DNA of 64,000 nt, taken from the NCBI GenBank assembly GCA_003996215.1, contig QJPP01004105.1:62001-126000 (forward strand). Direction: 5' to 3'. The notes under the pieces were generated by a model, which did not search any database, had not been told where the DNA came from, and was given only the letters and a program-made list of their open reading frames with translations. Shown piece after piece: positions 23,701 to 34,110 of this stretch. Numbering within the stretch: position 1 is the stretch's first letter; each line of letters starts with the position of its first letter. A program made the translations under genes and the position numbers. The stretch is from Jaltomata sinuosa (taxonomy: Eukaryota > Streptophyta > Magnoliopsida > Solanales > Solanaceae).

Positions 23701-26028
23701 GAAGAATAAGATAATGAATACTGATGAGTACATGAATTTGGTAATTTTATATTTTGGAATGCATTTGTGGAAACTCCAATTTATGTGGATATCCATATTT
23801 GCAAGGTTTATCTTGAAAATACCAAATTTTGATTTGCCCAACTTTTTCATGCTGATAGGTTAGCTGAAAGCCTTGGGTTTGAGCTACTCAAGATAGCAAC
23901 AATGGTAAATTTGTTGTTTTAGATTGTTATATGTTGTTATTTTTTTTTTAATTGGAATTAAAAAAAAAATAACAACATATAACAATCTAAAACAACAAAT
24001 TTACCATTGATTGTTATATGTTGTTATTGATACAACAACTATCATAATTATTTTGAAATGACTTCTCTTCAAAATCACATGGATATATGTGCAAAGCACA
24101 TGAATAATCACTAGTAATAGTATAGATGAGAACACTTAATCATCCAAACAAAGAGATGAAGTGCTAATCTCGGAAGATGTATTAGATGGAATTAACATGT
24201 TTTTGCTGCCATCTATACATGGAATTTGTTCTATTTTTAATTTATTTCCTCTTAATTAGGATAGTTATGAAGTATATATAGTTTTTTGATTGTTGAAGTA
24301 TATATTTTATGCCATTTTTTTTTAAATGTACGCAAATTGATAACTTTTTTTCTGGATCGACACCTAAAGTTAACTTAAAAGCTTAACCATGTGTTGAGTA
24401 TATCTAAACAAAAGCAGAACTTGAACATCAGAAACTTACACCGAACTTATGCATCGCCAAGAATCAGTAACCCAAATCTTAACAAGTTTATCATCTCCAG
24501 CAGATACAAAGAGTTTGCCTTCAGCACCATACCGAATTGCTCTTATCGAATCCTTATGCATGTGCACTCCTGAATCATCCACCAATGAAACTGAACAACC
24601 TTCTCTGCATCAAAATTGTGGAGTATAATATACAATCCAGCTGTAAAGTGTAACTATTTGATAATTGTGCCATTATTAGAATAACATCGGCCTAAATTGA
24701 ACCAAACGTATATAAAGGATTACTTCCATTATTGACCAGAAATATAAAAAGTTCTCCTTTAGCTGTTGTTGTAAAGAACTTTTATACAAAAAAATCTAAT
24801 CTTTATAAGAAACTTTTCTTTAAAATGAATGAGAAAACTCTTTAACTTTCTTATGACCACTAAATAAGTTGTTTCAGCTTCAAAACTCGGAACAGACAGA
24901 TCCTGAACTTGTGATGTGGACCTACAACACATTTATGCTGTAAAAAAGCTCCTTTTTAAAATCTCAATCAAAAAGAGAGCAAGTCTGCTAATTAAGAACC
25001 CCATTTCCAATATGTTTGAAGAAAGAAAATTTCGTGCTCACTCAAACTAAAGTCAACATCATTGAAATGGACAAGTTCTAAGTTTGAGCACATGATCATA
25101 ATAAAGGTAGTGGATCCAATGAATTTTCACGTACAGGGACAGAAATACACTAAAGGTATTTGCTCGAATTATATATATATATATATATAGCTGAGAAGTT
25201 TCAATATATATGTTGACACTATTATTAGTCCGTCCAAAAAATAATGACAACAATTGCCTATTTTAAGATCACAAGTTACAAAAATCCCTCTTTTTCTTAA
25301 ATTCCATGTCTAGTCAAACTAAGTCAACATCATTAAAATTGACAAGTAGTGAATTACTCCCTCCATTTCAATTTGTTTCAAAAAGAATGTATCTTTACTT
25401 TTTTTGGCAGCTCTTTTGTTTCAACTTTCCACATGACACGTTTAATATCACAAAAATTAAAGGACATTTTGGTACATTCTTCGTATCTTTAGTTTATGAG
25501 CACAAAATTCAAAAGTATTTTGTATTGTCTTAAACTCCACGTCAAGTCAAAATCAAACAAACAAATTGAAACAGAATGAGTACTCAGTTTGAGCACATTA
25601 TCATAAAAAAAAATAGTGAATTACTCCCTACGTTACAATTAGTTTCTTACTTTCCTTTTTAGTTCCTTTCCTGGAAACTCTTTAATTTCGACTTTCCACC
25701 TAACATTTTAATACATTCTACGTATTTTTAGTTTATGAGCACAAAATTCAAAAGTATTCTGTATTTTCTTAAACTCCGCGTCAAGTTAAAACCAGACAAA
25801 CAAAATTGAAACAGAACGAGTACTCAGTTTGAACACATTATAATGAACATAAACAGTGAATTTAAATGATTTTTTTAATCGTATAATGACTTACTGAAGA
25901 TTAAAGACGCGGAGATTCGAACCAACGGCGACGGCGACGGATTTATGAGTTGGATGAACTGCAATTAACGCTGGAGCAACTTCGGATTCACGATTTTGTT
26001 CACAATCATCCATGTTAGTTTCCTCCAT
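17785..26028 (-). CDS. WDR4/TRM82-like WD40 subunit of tRNA (guanine-N7) methyltransferase
   Basis: Ten exons on the minus strand: 25895-26028 (ATG), 24440-24604, 21636-21816, 21099-21155, 20929-20999, 19642-19720, 19074-19130, 18702-18790, 18544-18604, 17785-18180 (stop). They sum to 1290 nt (429 residues) in one continuous frame. WD40 blades are visible as IRYGAEGKLFVSAGDDKLVKIW, AISNDGRFVSFADKFGVIY, FSPDGRYIISADRDFKIR, LLSGGGDSTVRLWDF and PGGSLIAVAIQSLAGVVLLS. The tail is basic (RKRGRNDKRVNKKK). In yeast and animals this protein holds the catalytic TRM8/METTL1 subunit in shape for m7G46 modification of tRNA. Both act in nucleus and cytosol. The segment AADRDFKIR-type motif plus the GHTEFVSCLAF step is diagnostic. 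The intron after 18702 starts with GC instead of GT. Introns carry MITEs, a SINE and a perfect hairpin. An earlier in-frame ATG is not seen. M1 at 26028 and M6 are both possible starts. Confidence 0.9.
18226..18406 (-). mobile_element. SINE in WDR4-like intron
   Basis: A minus-strand member of the family at 6573 and 16183. It has the CACTGGGCTGCC-type 3' end at 18226 and the tRNA-like head (complement of AAGGGGATCTTTAGTGTAAC) near 18406. It lies in the intron between exons 18544-18604 and 17785-18180, in the same sense as transcription. No convincing target duplication was found. Confidence 0.8.
19840..20620. other. WDR4-like intron, AT-rich
   Basis: Part of the intron between exons 20929-20999 and 19642-19720. 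It has a G-rich run near 19875-19910 (GGGGGG and GGGGGAGGGGAGG) and no exon or element I can name apart from the MITE that follows. Confidence 0.4.
20626..20860. mobile_element. Stowaway-like MITE in WDR4-like intron
   Basis: CTCCCTCCGTCCCAATTTAT at the left end is matched by its near complement (ATAAACTGGGACAGAGGGAG) at the right, with TA on both sides. It is about 235 bp and non-coding. Confidence 0.8.
22215..22312. mobile_element. Short hAT-like MITE remnant
   Basis: About 95 bp bounded by GTGTTTGGTTGACGG on the left and CGTACCAAACGACCCCTAAC on the right, with internal TTATCCTGGGATAA/CTTATCCCG pairs. It is the same type as the larger element at 32519. It lies in a WDR4-like intron. Confidence 0.55.
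23016..23340. mobile_element. MITE with GGCGTTTGGCCAT termini
   Basis: It starts TAGGCGTTTGGCCATAAATA and has the complementary ATGGCCAAACAC near 23250-23262. A further AT-rich part runs to about 23340. The same terminal sequence bounds the element at 30295. It lies in the WDR4-like intron between exons 24440-24604 and 21636-21816. Confidence 0.6.
23478..23600 (-). mobile_element. TS-type SINE 3' fragment
   Basis: Read on the minus strand it has AAGATTTATCGGAAACGTC, GGGGTAAGGTCTACGTATAC, GGAATCACACTGGATATG and a (TTG)n tail (CAACAACAACA on the plus strand at about 23480). Intronic. Confidence 0.7.
23901..24008. repeat. Perfect 53-bp inverted repeat, 2-nt loop
   Basis: The left arm 23901-23953 and right arm 23956-24008 are exact reverse complements, with GG between them. 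The arm starts AATGGTAAATTTGTTGTTTT and ends in a T10-AATT run. In the WDR4-like pre-mRNA it would fold into one uninterrupted 53-bp hairpin. Part of the arm (GATTGTTATATGTTGTTATT) is repeated once more just to the right at 24009-24028. Confidence 0.9.
24088..24115 (+). mobile_element. Possible Helitron 3' terminus
   Basis: A short hairpin ATGTGC-AAA-GCACAT is followed by GAATAATCACTAGT, matching the usual Helitron end (hairpin about 10 nt before CTRR, then T). The 5' end was not identified, so the element's extent is unknown. Confidence 0.45.
25357..25580. mobile_element. Stowaway-like MITE
   Basis: The left end CTCCCTCCATTTCAATTTGT and the right end complement (CAAATTGAAACAGAATGAG) are flanked by TA. 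It lies in the first intron of the WDR4-like gene. Confidence 0.7.
25624..25820. mobile_element. Second Stowaway-like MITE, related to its neighbour
   Basis: CTCCCTACGTTACAATTAGT at the left and AATTGAAACAGAACGAG at the right, with TA borders. Its interior shares GTTTATGAGCACAAAATTCA with 25357-25580, so the two are recent relatives only about 40 bp apart. Confidence 0.7.
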
Positions 26029-27592
26029 TGTTGTTTGAGTACTGTAAAACCTTCAATTTTTCTCTTTCTAGGGTTTTAGGTTTTTTACAAATTTAGCAAT
26101 GGGGATGGATAGTGGTGTCGGTTAGGTCCGTTAATTTTTGGGCGGCCCATTTCAAATTAACTTAGTGGCCCAAAACTCTCGGCCCACGATGGCTTCTTCT
26201 CTTTTTCTCTTTTGTTTGAAAATTATCTACGCTATCAGTAATACTCCCTCATTCATCTTTACTTGTCCAGTATATTAAGGCTCGTTTGGTCCTAAAAACC
26301 AAATATCAAATTGGAGTTGTAGTTTGAGTTGAGTTTAGCCATGAATACAAGTTAGAGTTGTTTTTGACTTTTTTGTGATAGAAGTGGGAGTGAAAACAAA
26401 TTTTACTTGTTTTTCAAATTTTGGAATCCAGAATTTTCCAAAATTTTATGGCCAAACACCTTTTCCGAAATTCAACTCCGGAAAAAAAGCAAAAAACTGT
26501 CATTGCCAGATGCCCACTAAAAATAGTTGTTCAACTTGAATTGTCCTGTTTGAAAAATCAAAAGATAATTTATCATTTTGTGTATATTTTACGCTTGTAT
26601 TATTCATTTTCCAATGCTTGGATGAGTTATAATTAATAGAGGCGATATAGTAAACTACTCTTTTATTTATTGTTTCTTAAGAGATGTGCCAAGTAAAATT
26701 TTCTTGTCTGTCGAGTCGAGGGTGTATCAGAAACAATCTATCTACCCACAAAGGTAGGGGAAAGGTCCAGGGGCAGAGCTGAGTAAAGATCCGAACCCCT
26801 CTCTACCGCAAATATACTGTTTATACGTGGTGAAAATTATTTTTTTATTATACATAATAAATGTTGAACTTCATTCGACTTCTTCGTTTACTTCTTCATA
26901 TTTTGAAACCCCTTAGAAAAATCACTAACCGATATAACCAATAGAGAGTGAAGGTTTGCAATAGCAATAATAACTGCGCCTCAATTCCAAATAGTCAACA
27001 AAAAGTGTCCCTTCAATAATGAAAGTAGGATTGAAGTAACCAAGCAGAGCGACAAAGTTAATCTCTATCTCAAACTACAAAAACGCCTCAGTCCCAAACG
27101 AGTCGAGGTCAACTATGAATCCTCATTAACTATATTACTTCATTCAAATTCATCTCAAATTACAAACACTAAAAAAACCAAAAATTATTACTAGTGCTCC
27201 TTAAACTCAGTGTGAACTCCATTCCTCTTAAGAATCCAGCAGCTGAAAGCAATAGGATTGCAAGAAGATGAACATCTTGGTTCTTCCATGTTTCTGGCGC
27301 GGGATTTTGTTTACCGTAGCTTTTAGACAGTTAATAAAATAAAGTCGGTCACTGCTGAGACAACTCATAGAAGTCGTGTCAGATAGGATTCCCATCATTT
27401 TCAGTCTACGGCAAAGGAGGCATGAAATATGTTCACCCTCAACCTCCATCTACCATTAGTAATCTCAATTCGCTTTTTTCCTATTCACTAGCATACTTCG
27501 CGCTATCCCTAGCAGCCCTTTTTAGTGCCAAATGTTCTTTGTAGCATTTATCCGATAACAGTACGATGAATGTCATCCCCATAATGCATGTC
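26029..27592. other. Intergenic region: WDR4-like promoter, MITE, SINE fragment, SKIP30-like 3'UTR
   Basis: 26029-26100 is the likely 5'UTR/promoter of the WDR4-like gene (minus strand, CTAGGGTTTTAGG-type telo-box complement nearby). 26280-26517 resembles a MITE with GTTTGGTCC/ATGGCCAAACACC ends. 26700-26776 holds a TS-SINE-like fragment (GTCGAGGGTGTATCAGAAAC). About 27190-27592 is probably 3'UTR of the F-box gene. No further gene. Confidence 0.45.
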
Positions 27593-28630
27593 CTAAATTC
27601 TCAGCTGTGTGCAGCCAAGGATTGTCCCTCTGCACCTTGTCAATGGAGCAACCTTACGCCACGCTGGCCTCTCATTTCCAAGGGTCACGACATCAACATC
27701 AGACAGCAATTTGATGTCACAATTCCAGTGCTCCGGTCCATTAACCCCTCCAACTATATAAATATCATCTCCCAACCCTATCATAGCATACCCGATTCTC
27801 CTACGAAATTCAGAAGCTGAAATTATCATTCTTCTTGATTCTCCGTCCTGCTTATAAATGAACCAATTGCTCATAACATAAAGCTTTTCTCTAACGAGAG
27901 TCACGGGACCCTGGAGCCAAGAATACTCATGAGCAACCCAACCCTGCTTGAAATTTTCCAAAACCTGAATAGTTGACAAACCTTTATGCAAGACATGAAC
28001 TTTACCACCAAATACTACTCCCGAGCATGCGGAATTGTGCGCGTGATGGAGGTCGGGTAATTGAACCCAGACATCTGTCTCAGGATCATAGATTTCCGCA
28101 TTGTGTACTGATTTTCTGCAGTTAGTAAAACCCCCTGCAACGACTATCTTCCCATCCAACACGCAACAAGCAAACATGGCACGAGGGACAAGCATAGATG
28201 CACGCGGACTCCATGCTCGGGTTGCAGGATCATATGACCAGACCTCATCAGTTGCAAAAATTCCATCTTGGTCACCTGTCAATGGATCCACAGCATCACT
28301 GCCACCACCTAAAACAAACAGCTTCCCAGCAGTAGAAACAACACTGAAGCGAGCAAAATGACTGATGTTGGAGGGGAGAATAGGGAGAGTAATCCATAGG
28401 TCATGCGTAGGATCATAGAGCTGCCATAAGTTTTCAGGTTCAAATGCGGATACGCATAAAAATTCTTCGGATGAGTTGACGTCTTGTCTAGCTTTAAATA
28501 GTTCAGCACTTTGAATAGCAGCTCTCCAGGAATGGGAAACAAGCTCCAACTTCGGATGAAGGTAAAATGGAACCCGTGCAAGGCACCTAATAGCAACAGC
28601 ATCGGGAAGACCTTCGATGAGTGAAGTCAT
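27593..28630 (-). CDS. F-box/kelch-repeat protein, SKIP30-like
   Basis: A single coding exon of 345 residues. Residues 1-45 form the F-box (LIEGLPDAVAIRCLARVPF then LELVSHSWRAAI), which binds SKP1/ASK proteins. Kelch blades follow with the GG signature: KLFVLGGGSDAV, KIVVAGGFTNC, KVHVLHKG, DIYIVGGVNG. The C terminus is CRGTILGCTQLRI. Along its length it matches my recollection of Arabidopsis SKIP30 (At3g63220), a substrate receptor of SCF E3 ligases. The substrate is not known from the sequence. I chose the ATG at 28630 (MTSLIEGLPDA). An in-frame ATG at 28681 would add 17 poorly conserved residues. An acceptor (ATATTTCAG) ends at 28702, so the 5'UTR is probably split by a long intron. No damage is seen. 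Confidence 0.92.
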   Translation of the reverse strand: MTSLIEGLPDAVAIRCLARVPFYLHPKLELVSHSWRAAIQSAELFKARQDVNSSEEFLCVSAFEPENLWQLYDPTHDLWITLPILPSNISHFARFSVVSTAGKLFVLGGGSDAVDPLTGDQDGIFATDEVWSYDPATRAWSPRASMLVPRAMFACCVLDGKIVVAGGFTNCRKSVHNAEIYDPETDVWVQLPDLHHAHNSACSGVVFGGKVHVLHKGLSTIQVLENFKQGWVAHEYSWLQGPVTLVREKLYVMSNWFIYKQDGESRRMIISASEFRRRIGYAMIGLGDDIYIVGGVNGPEHWNCDIKLLSDVDVVTLGNERPAWRKVAPLTRCRGTILGCTQLRI

Positions 28631-29329
28631 AACCACCAAGTTTGCATCTATCTTTATCAGCAAATAATGATGGCGGTGCACTACTATTGGTTGACGTCAA
28701 CCTGAAATATGCAATTTGAATCATTTGACTGATAAGCAAATGAATTAATACAACAGACATGATCATCCATACAGTTTTAGAATGTAAATTTTGCTAGCTT
28801 TTTATATATCGGAAGTAACACTCTTCTTAATAGAAAAGGCCATATCTCTTCTCAGCAAAACTTCGTACAAGCGGCGGCAAAGAGACTAGCATACACTAGC
28901 AATACAATCAGAGCACTGAGGTTTTCAATGCATTACAGAAAAACAAGTTCCACAGTGGTCTACCTTTACCTAGAGATATTATAACAGGTGTAAATGCCAA
29001 ACACACAATCACATTTAGAAACTTCCAATTCAAAAAAGCTAAAAAAAACTGGGCTACATAGCAGACGGAAACAACAGGATGAATAATCCTTCTTCTTTTT
29101 CTTTTGGAACCTCGCTCCATGATGAATTCAACTCATCAATACCTAAAAATGTGAATTATCTCATTTCACTAATTCCAAGTTCAAGCTCACCTTGCATCTG
29201 ACTGCCCTTCCCTCTGTCCTCCTTATGCCCATTCATTCAGGTACAAATTAGTAGGTGGTAATTCAAGTTGATGCCCTTTAAATTTACAAATATGGTCCCT
29301 TATGCATGAAGTCTTTGGAATATACCTAA

Positions 29330-30265
29330 GGAAATCATCCTTGTTTTCTTGGATGTTCTAGTTTATGGTGTCTCGCTTACAGATCATTTGCAGCACTTAG
29401 AGATTGCACCAAGTTGCTAAGCGAGCGTCACTTGCCTGCAAATAAGTCCAAGGGGAGTACTTGGGGTTGGATATATAAACTCTGGTTTAGAAGTGAAGAC
29501 TAACGGTAGCAAATCGATGGTAAGGCTTTGAAGCCTAGCAAGCAGATACTTGGGAAAAAGTTAGCAGAAATGGATAAAGAAAGCAGAATTGGCCATAGTC
29601 ATGCACCCCAGGGTGCAGCCTGGGGGTCAATGAAGTGAGTAAGAACCTTGACCATGGGCCAAATCCGTCAAATCCTACTGGAGACAAAAAGCACTAGGTG
29701 ATTTCCATCAGCCTAAGCTTCAGCGATCAGAGTTGCTTGATACTTGTGCGGGAAGAAGGTAGCATCTATTCAGAGAAATAGTCGATGAGCACAAGTTGAC
29801 CTAGACACCACCATTATCATAAAATAATTGGCCCCTTTTCAAGCAAGGATCTGAAGGATTCCTTGACCTCATAATCTATCACGGAAGACTTATAAGAAGT
29901 TATGGAAGGTCAGCAGGCCCCTCAAAATACTACTGAAGAAGGGATGTTTCTGCACAGATTCCATGAAGCCACCACTGCATTCCTAGACCTCAAAAAACCC
30001 ATGATAGACGCACAACTTTTGGGATTACCAACTTTTTTTCATAGGTCAGCATTGCAGAATTTTACCTAAACCTTGATTGTGAAAGTGCATGACTAAAAAT
30101 AAACGGACAGGTGATGTGGTGATGCAAGAAGGAAAACCTATTACATTCCATTGTCAAGCACGTAGCATTAAACATCAAGGTTTCTCAACCTATGAAAAAG
30201 ATATCATAGACCTCTCACTAGCTGTATTCAAATGGAGGCAATATGTAGCACCTTTCTCATATTAT
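29330..30265 (+). mobile_element. Decayed Ty3/gypsy pol fragment (RT to RNase H)
   Basis: Broken frames recall reverse transcriptase (a stretch like LVYGVSLTDHLQHLEI and a GYINSGLEVKTNGSK-like piece at 29355-29520), then the connection region (PLKILLKKGCFC near 29918). They end in RNase H (DVVMQEGKPITF, GFSTYEKDIIDL, FKWRQYV at about 30110-30250). Many stops and frameshifts, no LTRs adjacent. An old, non-functional relic. Confidence 0.75.
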
Positions 30266-30294
30266 CATTATGATTGAAAATTTCAGCTTTAAGT

Positions 30295-30627
30295 AGGCGT
30301 TTGGCCATGAGAATTTTTCACTTTTTTCCGGAAAATTATTTGGCCATAAAAATTCCAAATACGTGTTTTCACTTTTTTCCAACTCACTTTTTTCACTTTT
30401 TAATTATTTTTTTTTTTGAAAAAATTCTAAATTTTTTATTTTCATAAAATAACCCCATTTAAATTATATTTCATTTTTAAATCATATTTTATATTTTTTT
30501 AAAATACATATTTAAGATCTAGATAATTATTGCAAAAGTTATGGCCAAACACAACTCCAACTCCAACTCCAACTTTGAAAATTCCAAAAAAGTGAAATAA
30601 TTTTAGGTTCTCATGGCCAAACGGCAC
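30295..30627. mobile_element. MITE with GGCGTTTGGCCAT termini
   Basis: The left end TAGGCGTTTGGCCATGAGAA is mirrored by TCTCATGGCCAAACGGCACC at the right. The interior is AT-rich and non-coding, about 330 bp. Same family as 23016-23340. Inserted next to the gypsy relic. Confidence 0.75.
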
Positions 30628-31783
30628 CTTGGCATAAAGTGCTTAACATAATCCCAGAGATTGATACATCATCTTAACATAAAGTGTTGACCAAACTATT
30701 GTAACAAAGCTGAGAGATGCAATAAGGAAAAAAGGATGAGAATGATCCAGATGATGCCCTATACAGAAGGGACGAACAACAGTCTACTGCAACACAATCA
30801 ACATGATGCAACCAACAGGAATAAAGAAGTCATAGACAACTATGGAGATGATGATGACAATATCAAGGCCATTACATCCCTGAGCACTAGGCCAAATCAT
30901 ATTTCTCATGTACTCTTCAGGATAAGGTGCTAAGATAACAAGGAAAAACATGGGTTGGAAGCGAAGGCAAAGCCAAGGAACAGCTTATTGAAATCATGCA
31001 TGCTTCAGCCGTTACTGCACACTCAGGTATACTACTAGCAATTCAATAGAAACTAAACTCAGTTCCAAATTTTCCTAAACAATTAGATGATGCAAAAAGG
31101 GTTGTGCAAGAGCATGTATATTCCAAAGAAGTAAACTTGACAGAATATGATACATGCCAAAGAAGTAACATGCGAGCGTCCTAAACTCAGGTTCCAACAA
31201 CCATTTTCTATTCCTACAAGCATTGGTGGAGCCAAGATTTTCACTAGGAATACTGAAAATATAAAGAAGTAAACACAAAGAATCCAACAGTATTCAACAC
31301 ACACATCAAAAAACTTATTGTCAACTGACACCCCTTGGACAAGGGTGGCACTGCCACTGCCTACAAGAGCTTAGAAACACATTATAACCATCCCCACTAG
31401 GTTCCTGATCTTTCATACTCTCTTAAATACACCCCCCTACATGGTATTTACCGTCGAAATAGTATTGTTGCTTATTTCGATGATCCTCGATACAGAAGAA
31501 AGAGTTCTGTAATCAAGACGATATTGCACCATCAATGAAGTGAACTTGCTATATTTTCACCTAATTTCTCTTCATTTCCGACTCAATCTTTTAGACTCTT
31601 TTCCCCCATTTCCCTTATATTCCTTGAGCTCCAGTAACTCAATCACTACAGTAACTAAAGTCTTTGAGCAAACCCAAAACCCCCATCTTAATATCACAAA
31701 ACCCCATCTGGAAGACTACCTAAAGATTCCTCTAATTGAAACTCAGCACCTAACATAAAGTAAACGAATAGAAAAGAACAAAA

Positions 31784-32165
31784 CTTGGGGTGTTTCAGAT
31801 ATTGGGAAAGAACCAATCTTTACAAGAAAAACAGAAAAATTATGCTAATTCCACAAAGAAGTAGAAAACAATCCACTTGGGGGTTTCAGATTTTTGGGAA
31901 AGAACCAACCTTTACAAGAAAAACAGAAAAATTATGCTAATTACACAATGAAGTAGAAACAATCCAATACAACAAAACTTGGGGTGTTTCAGATTTTGGG
32001 AAAGAACCAATCTTTACAAGAAAAACAGAAAAATTATTCTAATTACACAATGAAGTAGAAAACAATCCACTTGGGGTGTTTCAGATTTTGGGAAAGAACC
32101 AATTTTTACAAGAAAAAAACAGAAAAAATTATGCTAATTCCACAATGAAGTAGAAATAATCCAAG
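31784..32165. repeat. Four-copy tandem repeat (92-102 bp)
   Basis: Units begin near 31784, 31876, 31978 and 32070 with CTTGGGG(T)GTTTCAGAT. Each contains GGGAAAGAACCAATCTTTAC, AAGAAAAACAGAAAAATTAT and CACAATGAAGTAGAAA. The array sits within about 60 bp of the inferred donor site of the SKIP30-like leader intron. Confidence 0.9.
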
Positions 32166-32518
32166 ATTCCCATATGATATCAATGGAATTGAAAATTGAA
32201 AAATAGATAGAAGCATTTACCCTGCTAAGCAAACAAGATAACTGAAGAAAAAAGCCCCAAATAAAAATCAGATATTGTGCTGGAAAAGAAGGTAGCAAAT
32301 GGAATTGCTGTGAGTTTACAGATTTGCTTGGCTTTTGAGATACGTCTGGAAAATTTAGGTATTAAGTGAAAATCTTCAATTTTTTTGTTTTTTTTTTTTG
32401 TTTTCTATATGACGGTCGGCATTGAAACCCGATTAAATTTAGATACGAGCTACGGGTTAAGAACGAAGGACAACTTATCACTCTATTATAATCATTGTTG
32501 GCTTTTTGTAATTCTTTT

Positions 32519-32752
32519 AGGGGTCGTTTGGTGTGAGGGATAAGAATAAATAGTTGTGGGATAAAATAAATAGTCCAGGGATAAATTTTGGTTTCTTGTT
32601 TGGTTGCCAAGTTTGGGATAACTTATCCCACCATTTATACCATAGTGAAGGGATAAGTTATCCCATAAACATGGTGGGATAAGTTATCCCGGGATAACTA
32701 ATTCCTGTATAATTAATCTCGGGATAACTTGTTTCCAACCAAACGACCCCTT
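32519..32752. mobile_element. hAT-like MITE (GGGTCGTTTGGT ends)
   Basis: Termini GGGGTCGTTTGGTGTGAGGG and CCAACCAAACGACCCC are inverted repeats. The interior holds repeated GGGATAAGTTATCCC palindromes. About 230 bp, upstream of the SKIP30-like leader. Confidence 0.75.
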
Positions 32753-32992
32753 AGAGGTTATTTGGTGTGAGGTATAAAGTATAATAATCCCGAGATAAAA
32801 TACAAGATTATTTATCTTGTATTTGGTTGGAGGTGTATTAGTTAGTCTCCGAATTATTTATCTCACCATTTATACTACAGTAATAGATAAGTTATCCTAT
32901 ATAAATAGTGAGATAACTAATCACGAGATAACTAATTTCGAAATTAATTATCCTGATATAACTTGTTTCCGACCAAATGACCTCTTATAGGA
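32753..32992. mobile_element. Diverged second copy of the preceding MITE
   Basis: It starts GAGGTTATTTGGTGTGAGG and ends CCGACCAAATGACCTCTTA. The interior repeats the same design (CCCGAGATAAAATACAAG, GAGATAACTAAT) with many changes. It directly abuts the first copy. Confidence 0.65.
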
Positions 32993-34110
32993 CTATCTGT
33001 TATAGGTTTTTACTCCTCATTTATTTTTATTATCCACTACTTTAAAGATAGAATTTCATTTTGTTACTTATCACTTTTAGCATATTCCCTTCATCTATTT
33101 TTATTTGTCACATTTAGCTTTATGAAAATAAATTTGATTAAATTTCAAAGTTAAATTGAAGTAGATTTATTTAATATTTTAAATTTAGATGGTCAAAAAC
33201 TATACAAAAAAAAGTTATAAGTTACAATATTTCTCATATTAATATGATGAAAAAATAAATCTTAAAATGTTGGTCAAAGTTCATCCAATTTTGACCTCGA
33301 GAAGCAAAACAGTGACAACTAAAAGTAGACGGAGGAAGTATCAAGAAAAGATAAAAAAAAATCTTCATATTTTATTCTTAGAATTAATTACTTATTCTCT
33401 AAATCATATTTCAAGACCTAATGCTAAATATCAATTAATAAGAATAGTGTGATACAATAATCATGTCAATCATTATTTTTTTAATAAACGTGTCAAATTC
33501 AAATATAACAAATAAAAATAAATGAAAAAAAGTAATAAACAACTAAAGTGATAACCCAATAAAATCATACTAAAATTTTAATTTTTTTATCCCTAATTAT
33601 ATTAAAGTGGCTTTAACTAGTTAGCCTTCCGTTAGTCAATCAATAGAGAGAGAAAAATGAAAGTGAAACTCTAATCAAAAGGAAAATAGCATATGATAGA
33701 TCAAAACATATGATATGACACCCAGTGAACATGTTTGCATTTTAATTAGAAAGAAAATAAGTTTATTTTAATAATAATATTTTTGAATTTACTTGTAATT
33801 TATCTAGGCTTTTATGCATGATAAAGCGTGTATCTATAAAGACAGTGTGAATATTAACAAAAAGAAAGAAAATTAAAGAAATATTTTTTTATTGGTTAAA
33901 TTGAAAATCGAATCGTAAAGAATCGAGGAATCTTAGTAACTCAGTTGGTTGGCTAACTCAACTTTCACCTTATGTTATGTTGAAAATCTTATGAAAAATA
34001 CTTAATCACGAAACCTGTAGGGAATTCTCATAGCTTGAGGAGTACCAAAGACATTGTTATTAAAGATATTTTACCATATATAAGTGTATCCTGCAGGATT
34101 TAATAAGCTC
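32993..34110. other. AT-rich intergenic spacer
   Basis: Low-complexity AT-rich DNA with a degenerate Stowaway-like stretch around 33080-33330 (TTATTTGTCACATTTAGC and AACTAAAAGTAGACGGAGG). No gene supported. Confidence 0.4.

Larger units (their letters stand above)
28702..32220 (-). other. Probable 5'UTR intron of the SKIP30-like gene
   Basis: The acceptor ATATTTCAG lies at the 28702 side, and a donor-like AGCAGG|GTAAAT lies near 32220, with a pyrimidine-rich leader-like exon at about 32221-32350 (minus strand). If correct, the intron is about 3.5 kb. It contains a Ty3/gypsy relic, a MITE and a tandem repeat, listed separately. The first exon is inferred from splice consensus only. Confidence 0.4.
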
